DNA of 64,000 nt from Nephrocerus scutellatus. Its lineage: Eukaryota > Arthropoda > Insecta > Diptera > Pipunculidae. Positions 25,536 through 35,865 of this stretch are shown here, piece by piece. The notes beneath the pieces are model-generated. The model searched no databases. It worked only from the letters and a program-made list of their open reading frames with translations, and was not told where the DNA came from. Location: the NCBI GenBank assembly GCA_947095585.1, contig OX352761.1:111463890-111527889 (forward strand), in the 5' to 3' direction. Numbering within the stretch: position 1 is the stretch's first letter; each line of letters starts with the position of its first letter. A program made the position numbers and the translations under genes.

Positions 25536-26942
25536 ATGAAGCTTACGATAGTAATTTTGTCATCAGTTTTAGTTTTGTTTTTTAAAATCTGTGCAACTCA
25601 AATTGAAGCAAAACCTTACCTTGATGAACAAGTGCCAGTTAATAATTCTGCAATTGAAGAAGAACTATCATCAGCGGACAATATAACTCAAATGGAATTG
25701 CAGGTAGCTGCCATGAATAGAAAACTCGAAAAGCTACATTACGCATTTCCTCGTTTGCCGGAAATTATGGAGAACATCAAATTGAGACAATACGATGAGG
25801 CTGAAAGGAAACTTATTGAAAATGATGACGATTTTTCTACCACGTTTATGATCCATATGATATATGCGCAAAACGGGAGCAACTTTGAAATGGTTATTTC
25901 ATTTGCCAAGGCACTTCGTAACAGCACCATTGCTGAATATGTCCTGTCAGAACTTCTGCGCATAGTAAAAGCGAATTTGCATCTATCTCCGGCCAAGATG
26001 TTGGAACTGAGCAAAGTTATTCAAAGTAAAAGTATCGATGGGGAGCTGCGCAAATACGCTGAACTCGAACTTGTTACAATCTTTGCTTGGAATATCAAGA
26101 GAGCCATCCTGGCAGGAAATTTTCAATCAGAACATAAAATATTAATGCTTCTTAACGACTTTGCCAGATTAAACAGTAATCTTTTCACTGAACTAGTTCA
26201 TGGGGTTATCGATTCCATTTACTCAAAAGTTTCCAAGACGCACCTGATCAAAAATATATTAGGTATCAGGTATTGCGCCAGCTCTATTAAAACACTTGTC
26301 TATTTATATAAAAAAATGGAGGATAACGGAGATCAAGACGATCCTGCCATGGTCTTGATAGCTTACAAGTTATACAAACGATACGGCGATAGTCTGGACA
26401 TACTACCAGCACCTAGAGAAGACTTAGCTCTTTTGAACAACACCATTAACAATTTTCCCAACTCATTGACCGTTGTTTATTATCTTAATAAATTCTCATT
26501 GGTCAATGTTGAGTACTCGGAATATATGATGATTAAGGTTGATCGTGAAAACACTGATGTACGGCGTGTGTTAACTGCAAACAATAGTAAAATATCACCT
26601 ACCATCTTCAAAACTTCCGTTCACCATCGGTTTCCTGATCAGTTTGCCTTTGGCTTAAACCAAAGGGCAATTCTGTTTGTTTCCACCGACGCTGATAATA
26701 ACTCTGAAAATTTCTATATCAATGAAAAGGGATTTCCTCGTGCTGAAGCGGGATCTTTTTTCCACATCGAACTTACGAACAACTCAATTTCTATGCGGAG
26801 TCCGGCAACAGGTACCTATTTATGTGCATCTTCAAAGTTAGAAGAAGAAGGCCAAAGGTTTGTATTTGCTTCGAAGTTGGGCTACCCAAGTCTGCCAGCA
26901 TGTCAATGGAAGGTGGAACATCAAGTCAAAATTCAATTTTAG
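25536..26942 (+). CDS. Secreted two-domain protein, cluster member 1 (family unrecognised)
   Basis: Intronless, 468 aa. A signal peptide covers about residues 1-25 (hydrophobic SSVLVLFFKI, cut near QIEA), so the protein should be exported. Residues ~60-300 are helix-rich with the family words LRQYDEAERKLIE, FAKALRNSTIAE and DGELRKYAE. From ~320 the C-terminal half has three imperfect beta-rich repeats: one from FSLVNVEYSEYM, one from QFAFGLNQRAILF, and one from HIELTNNSISM. It ends in YLCASS and LPACQWKVE, with Cys430 and Cys456 26 residues apart. About eight N-glycosylation sequons are present. It is the most diverged of the plus-strand copies and carries a longer N-terminal insert (~28-60). 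Polyadenylation signal AATAAA at 26958. Family name and function are unknown; a 30K-lipoprotein-like fold (helices plus beta-trefoil) is my hypothesis. Confidence 0.9.
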   Translation: MKLTIVILSSVLVLFFKICATQIEAKPYLDEQVPVNNSAIEEELSSADNITQMELQVAAMNRKLEKLHYAFPRLPEIMENIKLRQYDEAERKLIENDDDFSTTFMIHMIYAQNGSNFEMVISFAKALRNSTIAEYVLSELLRIVKANLHLSPAKMLELSKVIQSKSIDGELRKYAELELVTIFAWNIKRAILAGNFQSEHKILMLLNDFARLNSNLFTELVHGVIDSIYSKVSKTHLIKNILGIRYCASSIKTLVYLYKKMEDNGDQDDPAMVLIAYKLYKRYGDSLDILPAPREDLALLNNTINNFPNSLTVVYYLNKFSLVNVEYSEYMMIKVDRENTDVRRVLTANNSKISPTIFKTSVHHRFPDQFAFGLNQRAILFVSTDADNNSENFYINEKGFPRAEAGSFFHIELTNNSISMRSPATGTYLCASSKLEEEGQRFVFASKLGYPSLPACQWKVEHQVKIQF

Positions 26943-27254
26943 CTATTTTTAAGAAAAAATAAAGAAGAATGAAAAATTTGTGCAATTTTTGTATTTGCGA
27001 GATCGAAGGGTGAAGTTAATAATCAGGCCAATGGACTTTTTTCAGCGTGCGTGTGTTTTTATCAGTTTGCCAGTTTGTCCACTCGTATATCTTGACTTCT
27101 ACTCGTTAGATTTTGATGGGACTTGTTTTAAAATAATTGCTAAGCGCTCGGGCTGCGTTGGCGAACATTTTAAAATATTTTTAATCACAGCTTTCGGAGG
27201 AAAAGTATTAAAAAAACGATTTTTCATGAAACGAATTTTCTTTTAAGCAACTTT

Positions 27255-27810
27255 AGTCTTTAGACTTTGGATCATGTGACAGACACTGCTACCTCAAAGA
27301 TATATTGTATCTTATGGTGTATTTACTCTAAGAGACGTACCACCTCCCTAGTGAAGGATAGTATATCCTTAGGAGCGGAGTTTTTCAACACCGCTGTCGA
27401 GCATATTTCTTATGGAAAAGGCGTCTGCTTAACAAAAATAATGCTGATCATACACAGAGAATATGCGCGGATGACTCACATTCTTCCGAGCGCACACCAG
27501 TTTTATTTAGGTGATACCGCAAGCCACAATGATCTGTTAGAAAACTCACCAGCTTCCTAATGCTATCCATATGTGGATTAAGGATTTCCTGATTTATTGT
27601 TTGGATTGCGTCAACCCCAGGATGATTTACCAGTAGACCAGACTGGTTCCACTGTTGTCCCCAACAATTTATAAGTAGACACAATAGTTAGGGTTCAAGT
27701 CCTATGGACGCAGATTCCGAGCCAGCTCTAGTTAGTTCATTTGCAGATTCGTTGCCTGCATTTCCCTCATGTCCAGTGATCCAACCGAGTTTCTTTCTGC
27801 AGATGTGTGT
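27255..27810 (-). mobile_element. I/LOA-like retroelement 3' fragment (RNase H and tail)
   Basis: The minus strand reads GWITGHEGNAGNESANELT in one frame (about 27790), then SGLLVNHPGVDAIQTINQEI, FLTDHCGLRYHLNKTGV and a cysteine tail. These are the end of RNase H and the conserved C-terminal extension of I/LOA-type elements. It parallels the plus-strand fragment at 24.78-25.09 kb, sharing the words SGLLVNHPG and IQTINQE. Confidence 0.75.
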
Positions 27811-27875
27811 CTGGCAAGAGATTGCAGTTCATCGTAGCAGTTTTTGACTGATAACATAAAATCTATATTTTATGT

Positions 27876-28600
27876 TTATCCTTCTTCTACTCTACATTGA
27901 CATGCAGACAGACCTGAGTGCCAATGACGTGTCTTTTGCCTTCCTCGGATAAATTCACACATACGTATCAGTTGCCCGATTTCTTATAGAGATTGAGTTG
28001 ATTTTAAGTTCCAGCAGGAACACGGTTCTATCATCGCTATCATTTAAATTATTCACAACATAGAGATTTTCCAAAGGTTCACTATCATCAGCAGGGGTAG
28101 TTGTTAACACGTGAAGGAATTCTCTTTTAAAAGCAGCAATATTTGAACTCATTAACAAGGTACTCTTTACCAGAATCTTCGTGCAAATCAATTGCACTTT
28201 TTGTTGTTAACAGCAATTTTCGACCGGATTTTAAGGTGAGAACTTGGTGACGAGCATCTTCAGTCATCATGTGTTCCGTGTATTCGACATTTACTATGAA
28301 AACTTTCTCGGCGAAAAATAAATTGCGCAAAGATTTGATGGTTTAATCCACTAGAACCGCATCAGCTACTCCAGCAGTGCGAAAATTATTCATCTGAGTA
28401 AGCTCCTGAAGGCAGTGAGCCAGTAAGGATATGGCAGGATTATCATTATCATTGATGCCATAAATAGAGACTTATGTGTTACCAATTTGACGATAATGCA
28501 CTTTTTCGATGTTCACAATATCTAAGATCAGGCGGGTAGTGGAAATTTTTTGAGTAAACGGACTCGAGGTCCCTGTGATTGTTGAATCTGTGCTTTTGTA
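27876..28600 (-). pseudogene. Relic of a secreted-family gene, closest to the 53.4-kb member
   Basis: On the minus strand the blocks read, in order: SVYSK-like (about 28560), DNPAISLLAHCLQELTQMN (about 28430), LFFAEKVFIVNVEYTEHMMT (about 28300), LELKINSISIRNRATDTYVC (about 27990), and HSGLSACQCRVEEG followed by a stop (27876-27878). They match residues ~220-460 of the 53.4-kb protein (FFARKLYFVNIESSEYLMTE; GHAGLPACLWRVEEAV). Several frameshifts and in-frame stops are present. The N-terminal half is missing, cut off by the RTE fragment starting near 28616. Confidence 0.85.
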
Positions 28601-28615
28601 TCTGGAAGGTGACCT

Positions 28616-28797
28616 ATCACAAAAAGATTACAAACGTTGTGCCTACGGAACATCTTAAGGGTTTTCTGGCCTAACCGTATTTCTAACAAACATCTTTACC
28701 AGAGAACGGGTCAGGAACCAATAGGCACAACCATCCAACGACGGAAGTGGCAGTGGATTGGTCATACACTCCGAAAAGGCGACAGTTCCATAGCAGG
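28616..28797 (+). mobile_element. RTE-like family A fragment
   Basis: Plus-strand reading gives ITKRLQTL, RISNKHLYQRTGQEPIGTTI, QRRKWQWIGHTLRKGDSSIA. This is nearly identical to the copies at 21.2 kb and 46.4 kb. Its left edge truncates the pseudogene at 27.9-28.6 kb. Confidence 0.85.
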
Positions 28798-29345
28798 TCA
28801 AAAAAATCTTTGAGGCTTCGAGCAGCAAGGAACTGCACCGGTGGGGGCGTCATTACAGAAAATTTATTTTTAAATGAGGACGAAGAAAGAGTCATTGATA
28901 TGTTTGGGTTGGAAAACCTTGATGGCGTTCAACAAGTGGTAGAACTTGGCTTAAGAAGTGCACCAGTACATTTAAAATAGGACTATATTGGCAACATTTT
29001 ATAATATACTTTTATTTGTTTCATTCATAGGGAATATTAAGGATCCAACCCAGCAGCAGTGCACTCTTCTCAACTCCATAATCACCGCCGGTTTCATTAA
29101 TAACACCAGCCTGATGGCAAACACAACAATCACCGCCAATAAATTTGTCATTGTCGCTACAACTGCCAGCTCATCTACAGTTGCCGCCAGAAGTTCTACC
29201 GTCACCAAACACGGGATCTTCCAGGCGGATCCCCTCTGAAAGTGCCCTCAGAGCTAAGCGACGACGTAGTCTTATTAATGAAATTGTACCAAGCCGAAGT
29301 CAACGCAGTGGACAGTCTAATCCAAGGAATGTAAGTATTGTATGA
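28798..29345 (+). other. Possible exon pair of a Myb/SANT-like regulatory gene or element
   Basis: A frame at 28800-28978 reads RAARNCTGGGVITENLFLNE, then DEERVIDMFGLENLDGV. The N-C-TGGG..EE-x-V wording recalls the segment following a Myb/SANT-like domain in insect proteins often linked to Harbinger-type elements. Downstream, ttcattcatag at about 29031 looks like an acceptor and atgtaagtattg at about 29332 like a donor. They bracket a frame with SESALRAKRRRSLINEI. No Myb domain itself is visible. This could equally be a fragment of a transposon; I would not assert a gene. Confidence 0.3.
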
Positions 29346-29429
29346 ATGCGTTACAAGTATATACTTTTTTAAATGGTCTTTTATTTGGCAGTAAGGCATA
29401 GCTGCGACTTAAGCCAAGAAAAAAATCAG

Positions 29430-29880
29430 AAAATTGCCCCAAAAATTGAAATATTCGGATAAAACTGAACTGAAACTGAAAGTGATTTTTGTATGAACTC
29501 GCGACCATAACTCTCGAACGATGGATTTGCGTAATTCTTTTTTGGCTTTGTTCGTTATGGTCCTGGGAAAGAAAGATAATGGAATGAAGGAAAAAACAAA
29601 GAAAAAATTCGGAAAAACAGCAAAAATCCTAATTTTTTGTATGCACTCTCGATAATAACTAACGATAGGATAGGAACATATTTGGTTGATTCTTTTTTTG
29701 TTTTGTTCGTTATGCTCCCGGAGAAATTTTTATCAAAAGAAAGTTTGGGAAAATAACAAAATAGAGTAAGAAAAATGAATATTTTTGGAAATAAGTGAAA
29801 AATCTGGAAGAACGCATTCCGGCCTGAATAAAAATAAAATTAGTTTGGTTTTACTTTTGTGTTGATTCTCGATTCGCCCA
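29430..29880 (+). repeat. Degenerate tandem repeat, period about 150 bp
   Basis: Two imperfect units share tttttgtatgaactcgcgac / tttttgtatgcactctcgat and tttgttcgttatggtcc / tttgttcgttatgctcc, with the last words at about 29552 and 29703. A related word (ttatgtatgaactcgcgacc) recurs once near 57.89 kb. Confidence 0.6.
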
Positions 29881-30184
29881 ACAAAATTCGATTTCATATC
29901 TATTCTAATAGATTCCACTGAATGGCGCAATGTGCGGAAATGTCGTTTGGCAGGTTATCCATTTCCATGGTCTTTCTTTTGCGATCTGCCAACGCATTGA
30001 ATCCGACCGACATGCCGATAGATATAAAGCAATTGCATTTTAGGTTGCGGTTTGCATTCGCAATTAGAATAAACAAATCTAAAGAGAAGCCATTAACTCT
30101 GAAAATCCATGCTTCTCGCATAGTCCATTGTATGTCTCCTGCTCCAGTGACGGAAAAACATCAGCTTTGTTTGCTTACGCGCCA

Positions 30185-30266
30185 AACAACAAAACAGAAC
30201 CAGAATACCCCAAAAAGACCCCCAAAAGGCCCTCAAAAGACCCCAAGAGGAACCTCAAAAGACCAT
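30185..30266 (-). repeat. Short GGGTCTTTTGA minisatellite array, reversed
   Basis: Plus strand reads caaaaagacccccaaaaggc, then cctcaaaagaccccaagagg, i.e. the minisatellite of 9.24 kb in opposite orientation, about six units. Confidence 0.8.
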
Positions 30267-30297
30267 ACCGACTTTGATATAAATCGGTTGAGAAATG

Positions 30298-30707
30298 ACT
30301 TCTTCTTCTTTCTTTCCTTTACTCCGCGGGGGAGCATAGGGCTTCTACGAACGCAACCAAAGAACTCGATTTAACGCCTGATGTTTCAAGAGACGCCACT
30401 CGGTCCCCTGGGATCATGCTTCCTCTTCTATTGTCCTTTTCCATGTCTTGCTAGGACGGCCTACTCGGCGGCTCCCTTGTGGATTTCAATCGAGCGCTAG
30501 TTTCGTAATATCGTCCGCTGGCTTTAACAAAGTGTGGCCAATCCAGCTCCATTTTCGTTCTCTGATAGTTATCGCGATTGCTTCCTGTTCTGTTGTGTTA
30601 CTCTCCGCAAGTCTTGATTGGTGAAAATGTCCGGCCATCTTATTCTCAGTATCCTCCTTAAGCACTTGTTGACGAAAACTTGGAGGCGCGTCGCAATTGA
30701 CTCACAA
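30298..30707 (-). mobile_element. RTE-like family B fragment (AAAG tail)
   Basis: DNA-level copy of 12.30-12.69 kb: the blocks gcgggggagcatagggcttc, gatgtttcaagagacgccac, tcggtcccctgggatcatgc and gtcttgctaggacggcc recur in the same order and orientation. The predicted 3' end is at about 30298 with a gaaagaaagaag-type tail. It ends at a breakpoint near 30707. Confidence 0.85.
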
Positions 30708-31100
30708 AACGATCACAAACAAAAGTCTTATATTAAAGTGCTGCTCACATTATGAAAGACATAAGAATTTCAATAAATTGATCTTAGTATCATTGTGAAA
30801 TAAATTTCTTTCTGAGCTTATATCTCCTATATCACCGAATACTTTTCTTCAAATCCTGCTAAATAACAATTGAACTTTAGTGCATATACGATGCAAAACA
30901 ATTGTAACGATTGTATTCAACGGAAAATAAATAAGGGTAGCAAATTCATATTGCCTGCAGATATCATCACCATCATATTTGGCTCTATTTTTTAGGCGAT
31001 GTACTGATATATTTCTACAAACCAAAAATTATTTTTACGGGTGCTGTCAGTGCGAGCAAGTCAAACTTTTTTAACAGAGAAGTCAATAGTTAGTTAAAGT

Positions 31101-31300
31101 GTTTATCTATCCTAACTATAATTACTGCTGATGCTTGCTGAGATATTTAACACACACGATTTATAGATAAAAAAAACACGATTACGCTGTAAAGACTAGA
31201 CGTGCTCGTTTATCATTGGCCTTTTAAAATACTCAGCAATCGTTCAGCAGTTTTTGAATTGATTCAAAAATCTATAATTATAAGACCTTTATAAAACTAA
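31101..31300 (+). promoter_or_regulatory. Conserved paired-GATA / TATA promoter of the fused gene
   Basis: Two GATA sites in opposite orientation, gtttatctat at 31101-31110 and AGATAA at 31165-31170 (in tttatagataaaaaa), are followed by a TATA-like TATAAGA at 31279-31285. The leader ends just before the ATG at 31391. The block is strongly similar to those at 35.87, 44.95 and 48.87-49.05 kb. GATA factors drive fat-body and gut genes in insects, so tissue is suggested but not shown. Confidence 0.65.
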
Positions 31301-31390
31301 TTTCATTTGATAAGTATTCTTCATAGGCGTAACACCATTAGTGCAGAAGTAACGGAGTTTATAAAATTAAGTTAAATATTTAAATGCAAA

Positions 31391-33916
31391 ATGAAGTCTA
31401 AGACAATAATTATTTTATCACTGTTAGTTTTGTTTTTAAAAAATTGTGTTACTCAAGATGAAGCAAAAGTTTATGTAGGTGATCAAGGATATACGCCCAT
31501 AGTTTTGGGTATTTTGGTGGACATTAAATTGGGGCAGTACGACAGGGCCGAAAGAGAGCTAATTAAATATGATGACAAGTCATTTACTGAGGAAGTGATT
31601 ATTGCAGCATATGCGCATAACGCAACTAACTTTGAAAAGATGGTTTCATTTGCCAAGGCACTTCGCAACAATACCATTGCCGAGCAAGTTCTGTCAGAAC
31701 TTTTGCATCAACTAAAGGTGAATTCGCATCAGTCTCCGTCTAACATGTTGGAACTAAACACAATTATTGAAAATAAATTCATCGATGGAGAGCTGCGTAA
31801 ATACGCTGAAGATGAACTAGTGAAAGTCTGTATACAGAATTTCAAGATAGCCGTCCTGGAAGAAAGTTTTCAAAATAAAGAAGACATTTTATCGCTGACC
31901 ACCGCTTTAGTCCGGTTTAACGAAACTATTTTCACGGATATCTTCTATGGAGTAATCGATTCTCTCTATTCAAAAGTTTCCAAAAGTCGTCTGTTCCAAA
32001 CTATATTAAGCAACGAACACTGTGCCCAATCGCTTGAAATAATGGCATATATTTATAAAAAACTAAAAGAAAACGATGACCTTGAGGATCCTGCCATGTT
32101 CGTAATTGCTTCATATTTTTACAAGATGTACAAATATAAGATGCAAAGATATATAATTGCTGAAAGGGACAGCACGATCCCAGTTATAGAAAACATTATA
32201 AACAGTTTTCCCAGCTCATTGAAAACGTTGTGTCTTGAAAATGAATTCGCTTTTGTAAATGTTGAGTATTCGGAATACATGATAGCCGGTCCAAAACAGA
32301 ACGGTTTCCGGGATTTGCTAACCTCAAAGGATAGAGATACATCACCTGCTAGCTCATGGACAGCCGTCAGTGTTAGCGAACTATTCCGTGACCAGTTTGC
32401 CTTCAGTACTCAATCACAGGAAGTCCTGTTCGCTTCTCCACCGAATATTCACCAACTCATTGCCAGAACAAAGCCATACAATGATTTCCAAGACGATAAA
32501 GTAATATTTCAGCTCAAACTAAAGAACAACTCGATTGTTTTTAAAAATCTGGCAAGACGTACCTATTTGTGTTCATCTTCAACGTCAAGAAATAGCGAGG
32601 GCAAAAGGATTGTGTTGTTGATGAACGGCAACCCAGATATGCCCCGCTGTCAATGGCAATTGGAAGCCATATTTCACACTGGACACAATATTTCCGCAAT
32701 TAAAAAAAATAATTCAACATTAATATTTTCGGGTACATTGGAGGCCATTAAATTGGGGCAGTACGACGAGGCTGAAAAAGAGCTAATTAAATACGATGAC
32801 AAGTCATTTACTGAGGAAGTGATTAGTGCAGCATATGCGCATAATGCGTCTAACTTTGAAGAGGTTGTTTCATTTACCAAGGCACTTCGTAACAATACCA
32901 TTGCCGAGCAGGTCCTGTCAGAACTTTTGCATCAACTAAAGGTGAATTTGCACGAATCGCCGGCAAAGATATTGGAACTGAACACAATTATTCAAAATAA
33001 AACCATCGATGGAGAGCTGCCCAAATACGCTGAAGATGAACTTGTAAAAATCTGTGCGCGGAATTTCGAGAAAGCCATCCTAGAAGAAAGTTTTCAAAAT
33101 GAAGAAGACATTTTATCGCTGGCTACCGCTTTAGTTCGGTTTAACCAAACTATTTTCACGGAAATTGTTTATGGTGTAATCGATTCTCTTTATGCAGAAA
33201 TTTCCAAAACTCGCCTGTTCCAAAATATATTAAGCAATGAGCACTGTGCCCAATCGCTTGAAATATTGGCATATATTTATAAAAAACTAAAAGAAAACGA
33301 TGACCAAGATGATCCTGCCATGTTCGTAATTGCTTCATATTTCTACAAGCTGTACATAAATACAAAAAATGGAAATAAAATGACAGAAAAAGACGACATG
33401 ATCTCCCTTATCAACAGCACCATAGGACAATTTCCCAGCTCATTGAATACTTTGTATCTTGCAAAAAAGTTTTCTTTTGTAAATGTTAAGTCCTCAGAAT
33501 ATATGATAACTAAAGGTGAACCTATAAACGCCAGTTTGTCACTTTTAATAACCTCGCAGAAAAGGGATACATCACCTGACAATTCATGGAAAGCCATCAG
33601 TGCTAACGAACTCTTCCGTGACCAGTTTGCCTTCATAACTCCATCACAGAAAGCCCTGATCGTTTCTTCCGCTACTGACAACTCTGGAAATTTTTATGTC
33701 AAAGCAAAGGATTTCATAATACATAAAATCCAAGACTTAGAAGAAATATTTCAGCTCGAACTTAAGAACAACTCAATTGCTTTAAAAAGTCTGCCAACAA
33801 GTACCTATTTGTGTGCATTTTCCACGGAAAATGGAGAAGGCACAAGATTTGTGATGTCGATGTCCGGCCACCCAAGCATGCCCGCCTGTCAATGGCAATT
33901 GGAAGCCATTGTCTAG
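31391..33916 (+). CDS. Secreted protein with two complete family modules in one ORF
   Basis: Intronless, 841 aa, about twice the family length. A signal peptide (about 1-22, IIILSLLVLFLKN) precedes module 1. Module 1 runs to QWQLEAI at residue 427. Instead of a stop the frame continues as FHTGHNISAIKKNNS, which matches the residues just after the signal peptide in the 36.2-kb gene. Module 2 (428-841) therefore has no signal peptide of its own. Both modules have the helical half (GQYD-AE-ELIKYDDKSFTEE; AEQVLSELLHQLKVN; DGEL-KYAEDELVK) and the three C-terminal repeats. The paired cysteines are kept at C394/C420 and C807/C833. No stop or shift interrupts 2.5 kb, so the fusion is under coding constraint or very young. 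A five-codon upstream ORF (31384-31401) overlaps the start. AATAAA at 34028. Function unknown. Confidence 0.92.
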   Translation: MKSKTIIILSLLVLFLKNCVTQDEAKVYVGDQGYTPIVLGILVDIKLGQYDRAERELIKYDDKSFTEEVIIAAYAHNATNFEKMVSFAKALRNNTIAEQVLSELLHQLKVNSHQSPSNMLELNTIIENKFIDGELRKYAEDELVKVCIQNFKIAVLEESFQNKEDILSLTTALVRFNETIFTDIFYGVIDSLYSKVSKSRLFQTILSNEHCAQSLEIMAYIYKKLKENDDLEDPAMFVIASYFYKMYKYKMQRYIIAERDSTIPVIENIINSFPSSLKTLCLENEFAFVNVEYSEYMIAGPKQNGFRDLLTSKDRDTSPASSWTAVSVSELFRDQFAFSTQSQEVLFASPPNIHQLIARTKPYNDFQDDKVIFQLKLKNNSIVFKNLARRTYLCSSSTSRNSEGKRIVLLMNGNPDMPRCQWQLEAIFHTGHNISAIKKNNSTLIFSGTLEAIKLGQYDEAEKELIKYDDKSFTEEVISAAYAHNASNFEEVVSFTKALRNNTIAEQVLSELLHQLKVNLHESPAKILELNTIIQNKTIDGELPKYAEDELVKICARNFEKAILEESFQNEEDILSLATALVRFNQTIFTEIVYGVIDSLYAEISKTRLFQNILSNEHCAQSLEILAYIYKKLKENDDQDDPAMFVIASYFYKLYINTKNGNKMTEKDDMISLINSTIGQFPSSLNTLYLAKKFSFVNVKSSEYMITKGEPINASLSLLITSQKRDTSPDNSWKAISANELFRDQFAFITPSQKALIVSSATDNSGNFYVKAKDFIIHKIQDLEEIFQLELKNNSIALKSLPTSTYLCAFSTENGEGTRFVMSMSGHPSMPACQWQLEAIV

Positions 33917-34251
33917 ATACAACCATACAACCTATAACTAAATGTTTTTATTATAAACTCCTTCCCAGCATAACAGCTTAATTATTTGATTTTATTGTAT
34001 CTATACCTACAGATAGTAAAAAATGATAATAAACCATTGTGCATTAATTTCCTTATAGGTCAGTTGACAAAAAAGAATGGCTAATTGGCCGAGGGGTCCA
34101 AAATATAACTTCTATTTCAATCTTATGCTTTTAAAATTGTTAATTTGTTATTTTTTTTAGTAGAGTTATTTTTATTATTTTAATTAATATTGGTGTTGGG
34201 TACACTTAGATAATATTGTTAAACTTGTTTTTATTTTATTTTTTCAATCTG

Positions 34252-34335
34252 CTCAAAATAAAAAATAACTCGATCGCTATAAAAAATCGTCTTACAGGTG
34301 CGTTTTTATGTGCGTCAGCGACGTTGTACGAAAAC
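34252..34335 (+). pseudogene. Small relic of a 53.4-kb-type family gene
   Basis: The frame reads LKIKNNSIAIKNRLTGAFLC followed by ASATLYEN. It is almost the same as LEIKNNSITMQNRLTGAYLC followed by ASTTLYEN in the 53.4-kb protein. Similarity then jumps to sequence that corresponds to the 3' flank of that gene, so the last ~35 codons and everything 5' are deleted. Its position mirrors the 53.4-kb gene in the inverted duplication. Confidence 0.85.
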
Positions 34336-35700
34336 CTTTTGTTTACTATATTAACTCTACTGCAAAACTTATGTTTTTAAGCAACGCGGTGGTGTTCGTT
34401 GGCAGCCTTACTTCTTCTTATTTTCTCTTTTTTGGCGCCTACAATAAGGTAGTTAAAGTTAAACGATATCACTGCTTTGTCCAATTTCGAATATTCTCTT
34501 CGCAAGAGGTCCTTGCAGAGGAATCTTCTCGCATCGTACAATACAGTCTCGGTTCACAACTTTCTCAAATTCCAGGTTGAAGACCTGCAATATCAATCGA
34601 AGTATTTTCTGTAAAGACCTTCGCATGCGGCTCGAAGGACTAAGCCCAATGTTCTGAATCAATACCAAGCCTTTAACAAATAGAAGTTATTAAAAATTTC
34701 CTCTGTGTTCATTTAAACTTGTGCCAACATTTTACCGGAAAACATTAATATTACTTTCATTAAAAAAATACGATGCAGTTGCACGACGGAGAGAGAGAAA
34801 GATAGAAGTAAAATATTAATTAAATACATTACGATGGGCACGAATATATTCGTTTTTTTAATGATTCATTCTATTCATAATAATTATATAATTGTCGTGT
34901 ATCATGACATCACGACCAAAAATAAATGAAAACAATTCCTATAAAATAAACGTGCAATCGTTACAAATTTATGGATGTGTCGTGTGTTTTGATGCTCCTG
35001 GAATATCGTTATTTCATTAAAAAAATATTACATTGGTTTTCGTAATATTTTACTTCAAGTGCAAGATGGCCTATTTTCGGCGGTAAGAATAAAACAGTTT
35101 TCTAAATACGAGTGTGGCTGAAGCCCGTTGTCTTACAATTAATATATTCTTCAATTTCAGTATTGCTCCCATTATGGTTTGTGTCTATGTTAAAATTTGT
35201 GAGTTACTGAATTGGAATGCAGATGATATTCAGTCACAGTTTTAGAACCACTATGTTCGTGAGGAAAAATAAGATTATAGAAGATGGTAGATTGCAACGT
35301 CAGTCATGCTTTGGGTTGAGTTTATTTTTATTTTTTTTAAATGCAAAAATACAAATCAACCTATCTTGGAAATACTTTCCATTGGATTTATGAGATAGAT
35401 GATGAGATGAAGTAGACAGAGTTTAGAAATGCCAAAGTTGTTTTGCAGCAGCTTCCAACTAAGACCGGTGGCGAGATGGTTTTCGGGAGTCCAGCATCAG
35501 ACTGCAGTTGTTGATCCAACTATGGTGACATAAGAATTAGATCAATGTCTTGAACTAAGTATCAATGTGTAACTTAATTTCTTTCTGAGCCTATATCTCC
35601 TCTTTCACCGAATGCCTTCTAAATAACACATCAATTTTGGTGCATATACAATGCAAAGCAATTATGTCGACTTCAATGGAAAATAAATAAAATAAAAGCT
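34336..35700 (+). repeat. Left arm of a large inverted duplication (intergenic part)
   Basis: Blocks here recur reversed at 50.45-51.73 kb. Examples are ccttttgtttactatattaa, gcaacgcggtggtgttcgtt, gaatattctcttcgcaagag, tttatggatgtgtcgtgtgt and gtgtggctgaagcccgttgt. The homology continues through the promoter and gene at 36.2 kb, which pairs with the gene at 48.8 kb. No independent gene is seen here. Confidence 0.85.
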
Positions 35701-35865
35701 TTAAGGGTGCCTTAAATTGCCTGCTGAGATCACATGTAATGATATATTTCCGCAAGCCAAAAACTATTTTTTACGGTTGCTGTAAGAGTTAGAAAGACAA
35801 ACTTTCTTAGCACAGAAGTTTAACACAAAAATACAGCGATGTAGATTTCCATAGTTAGAGAGTGT

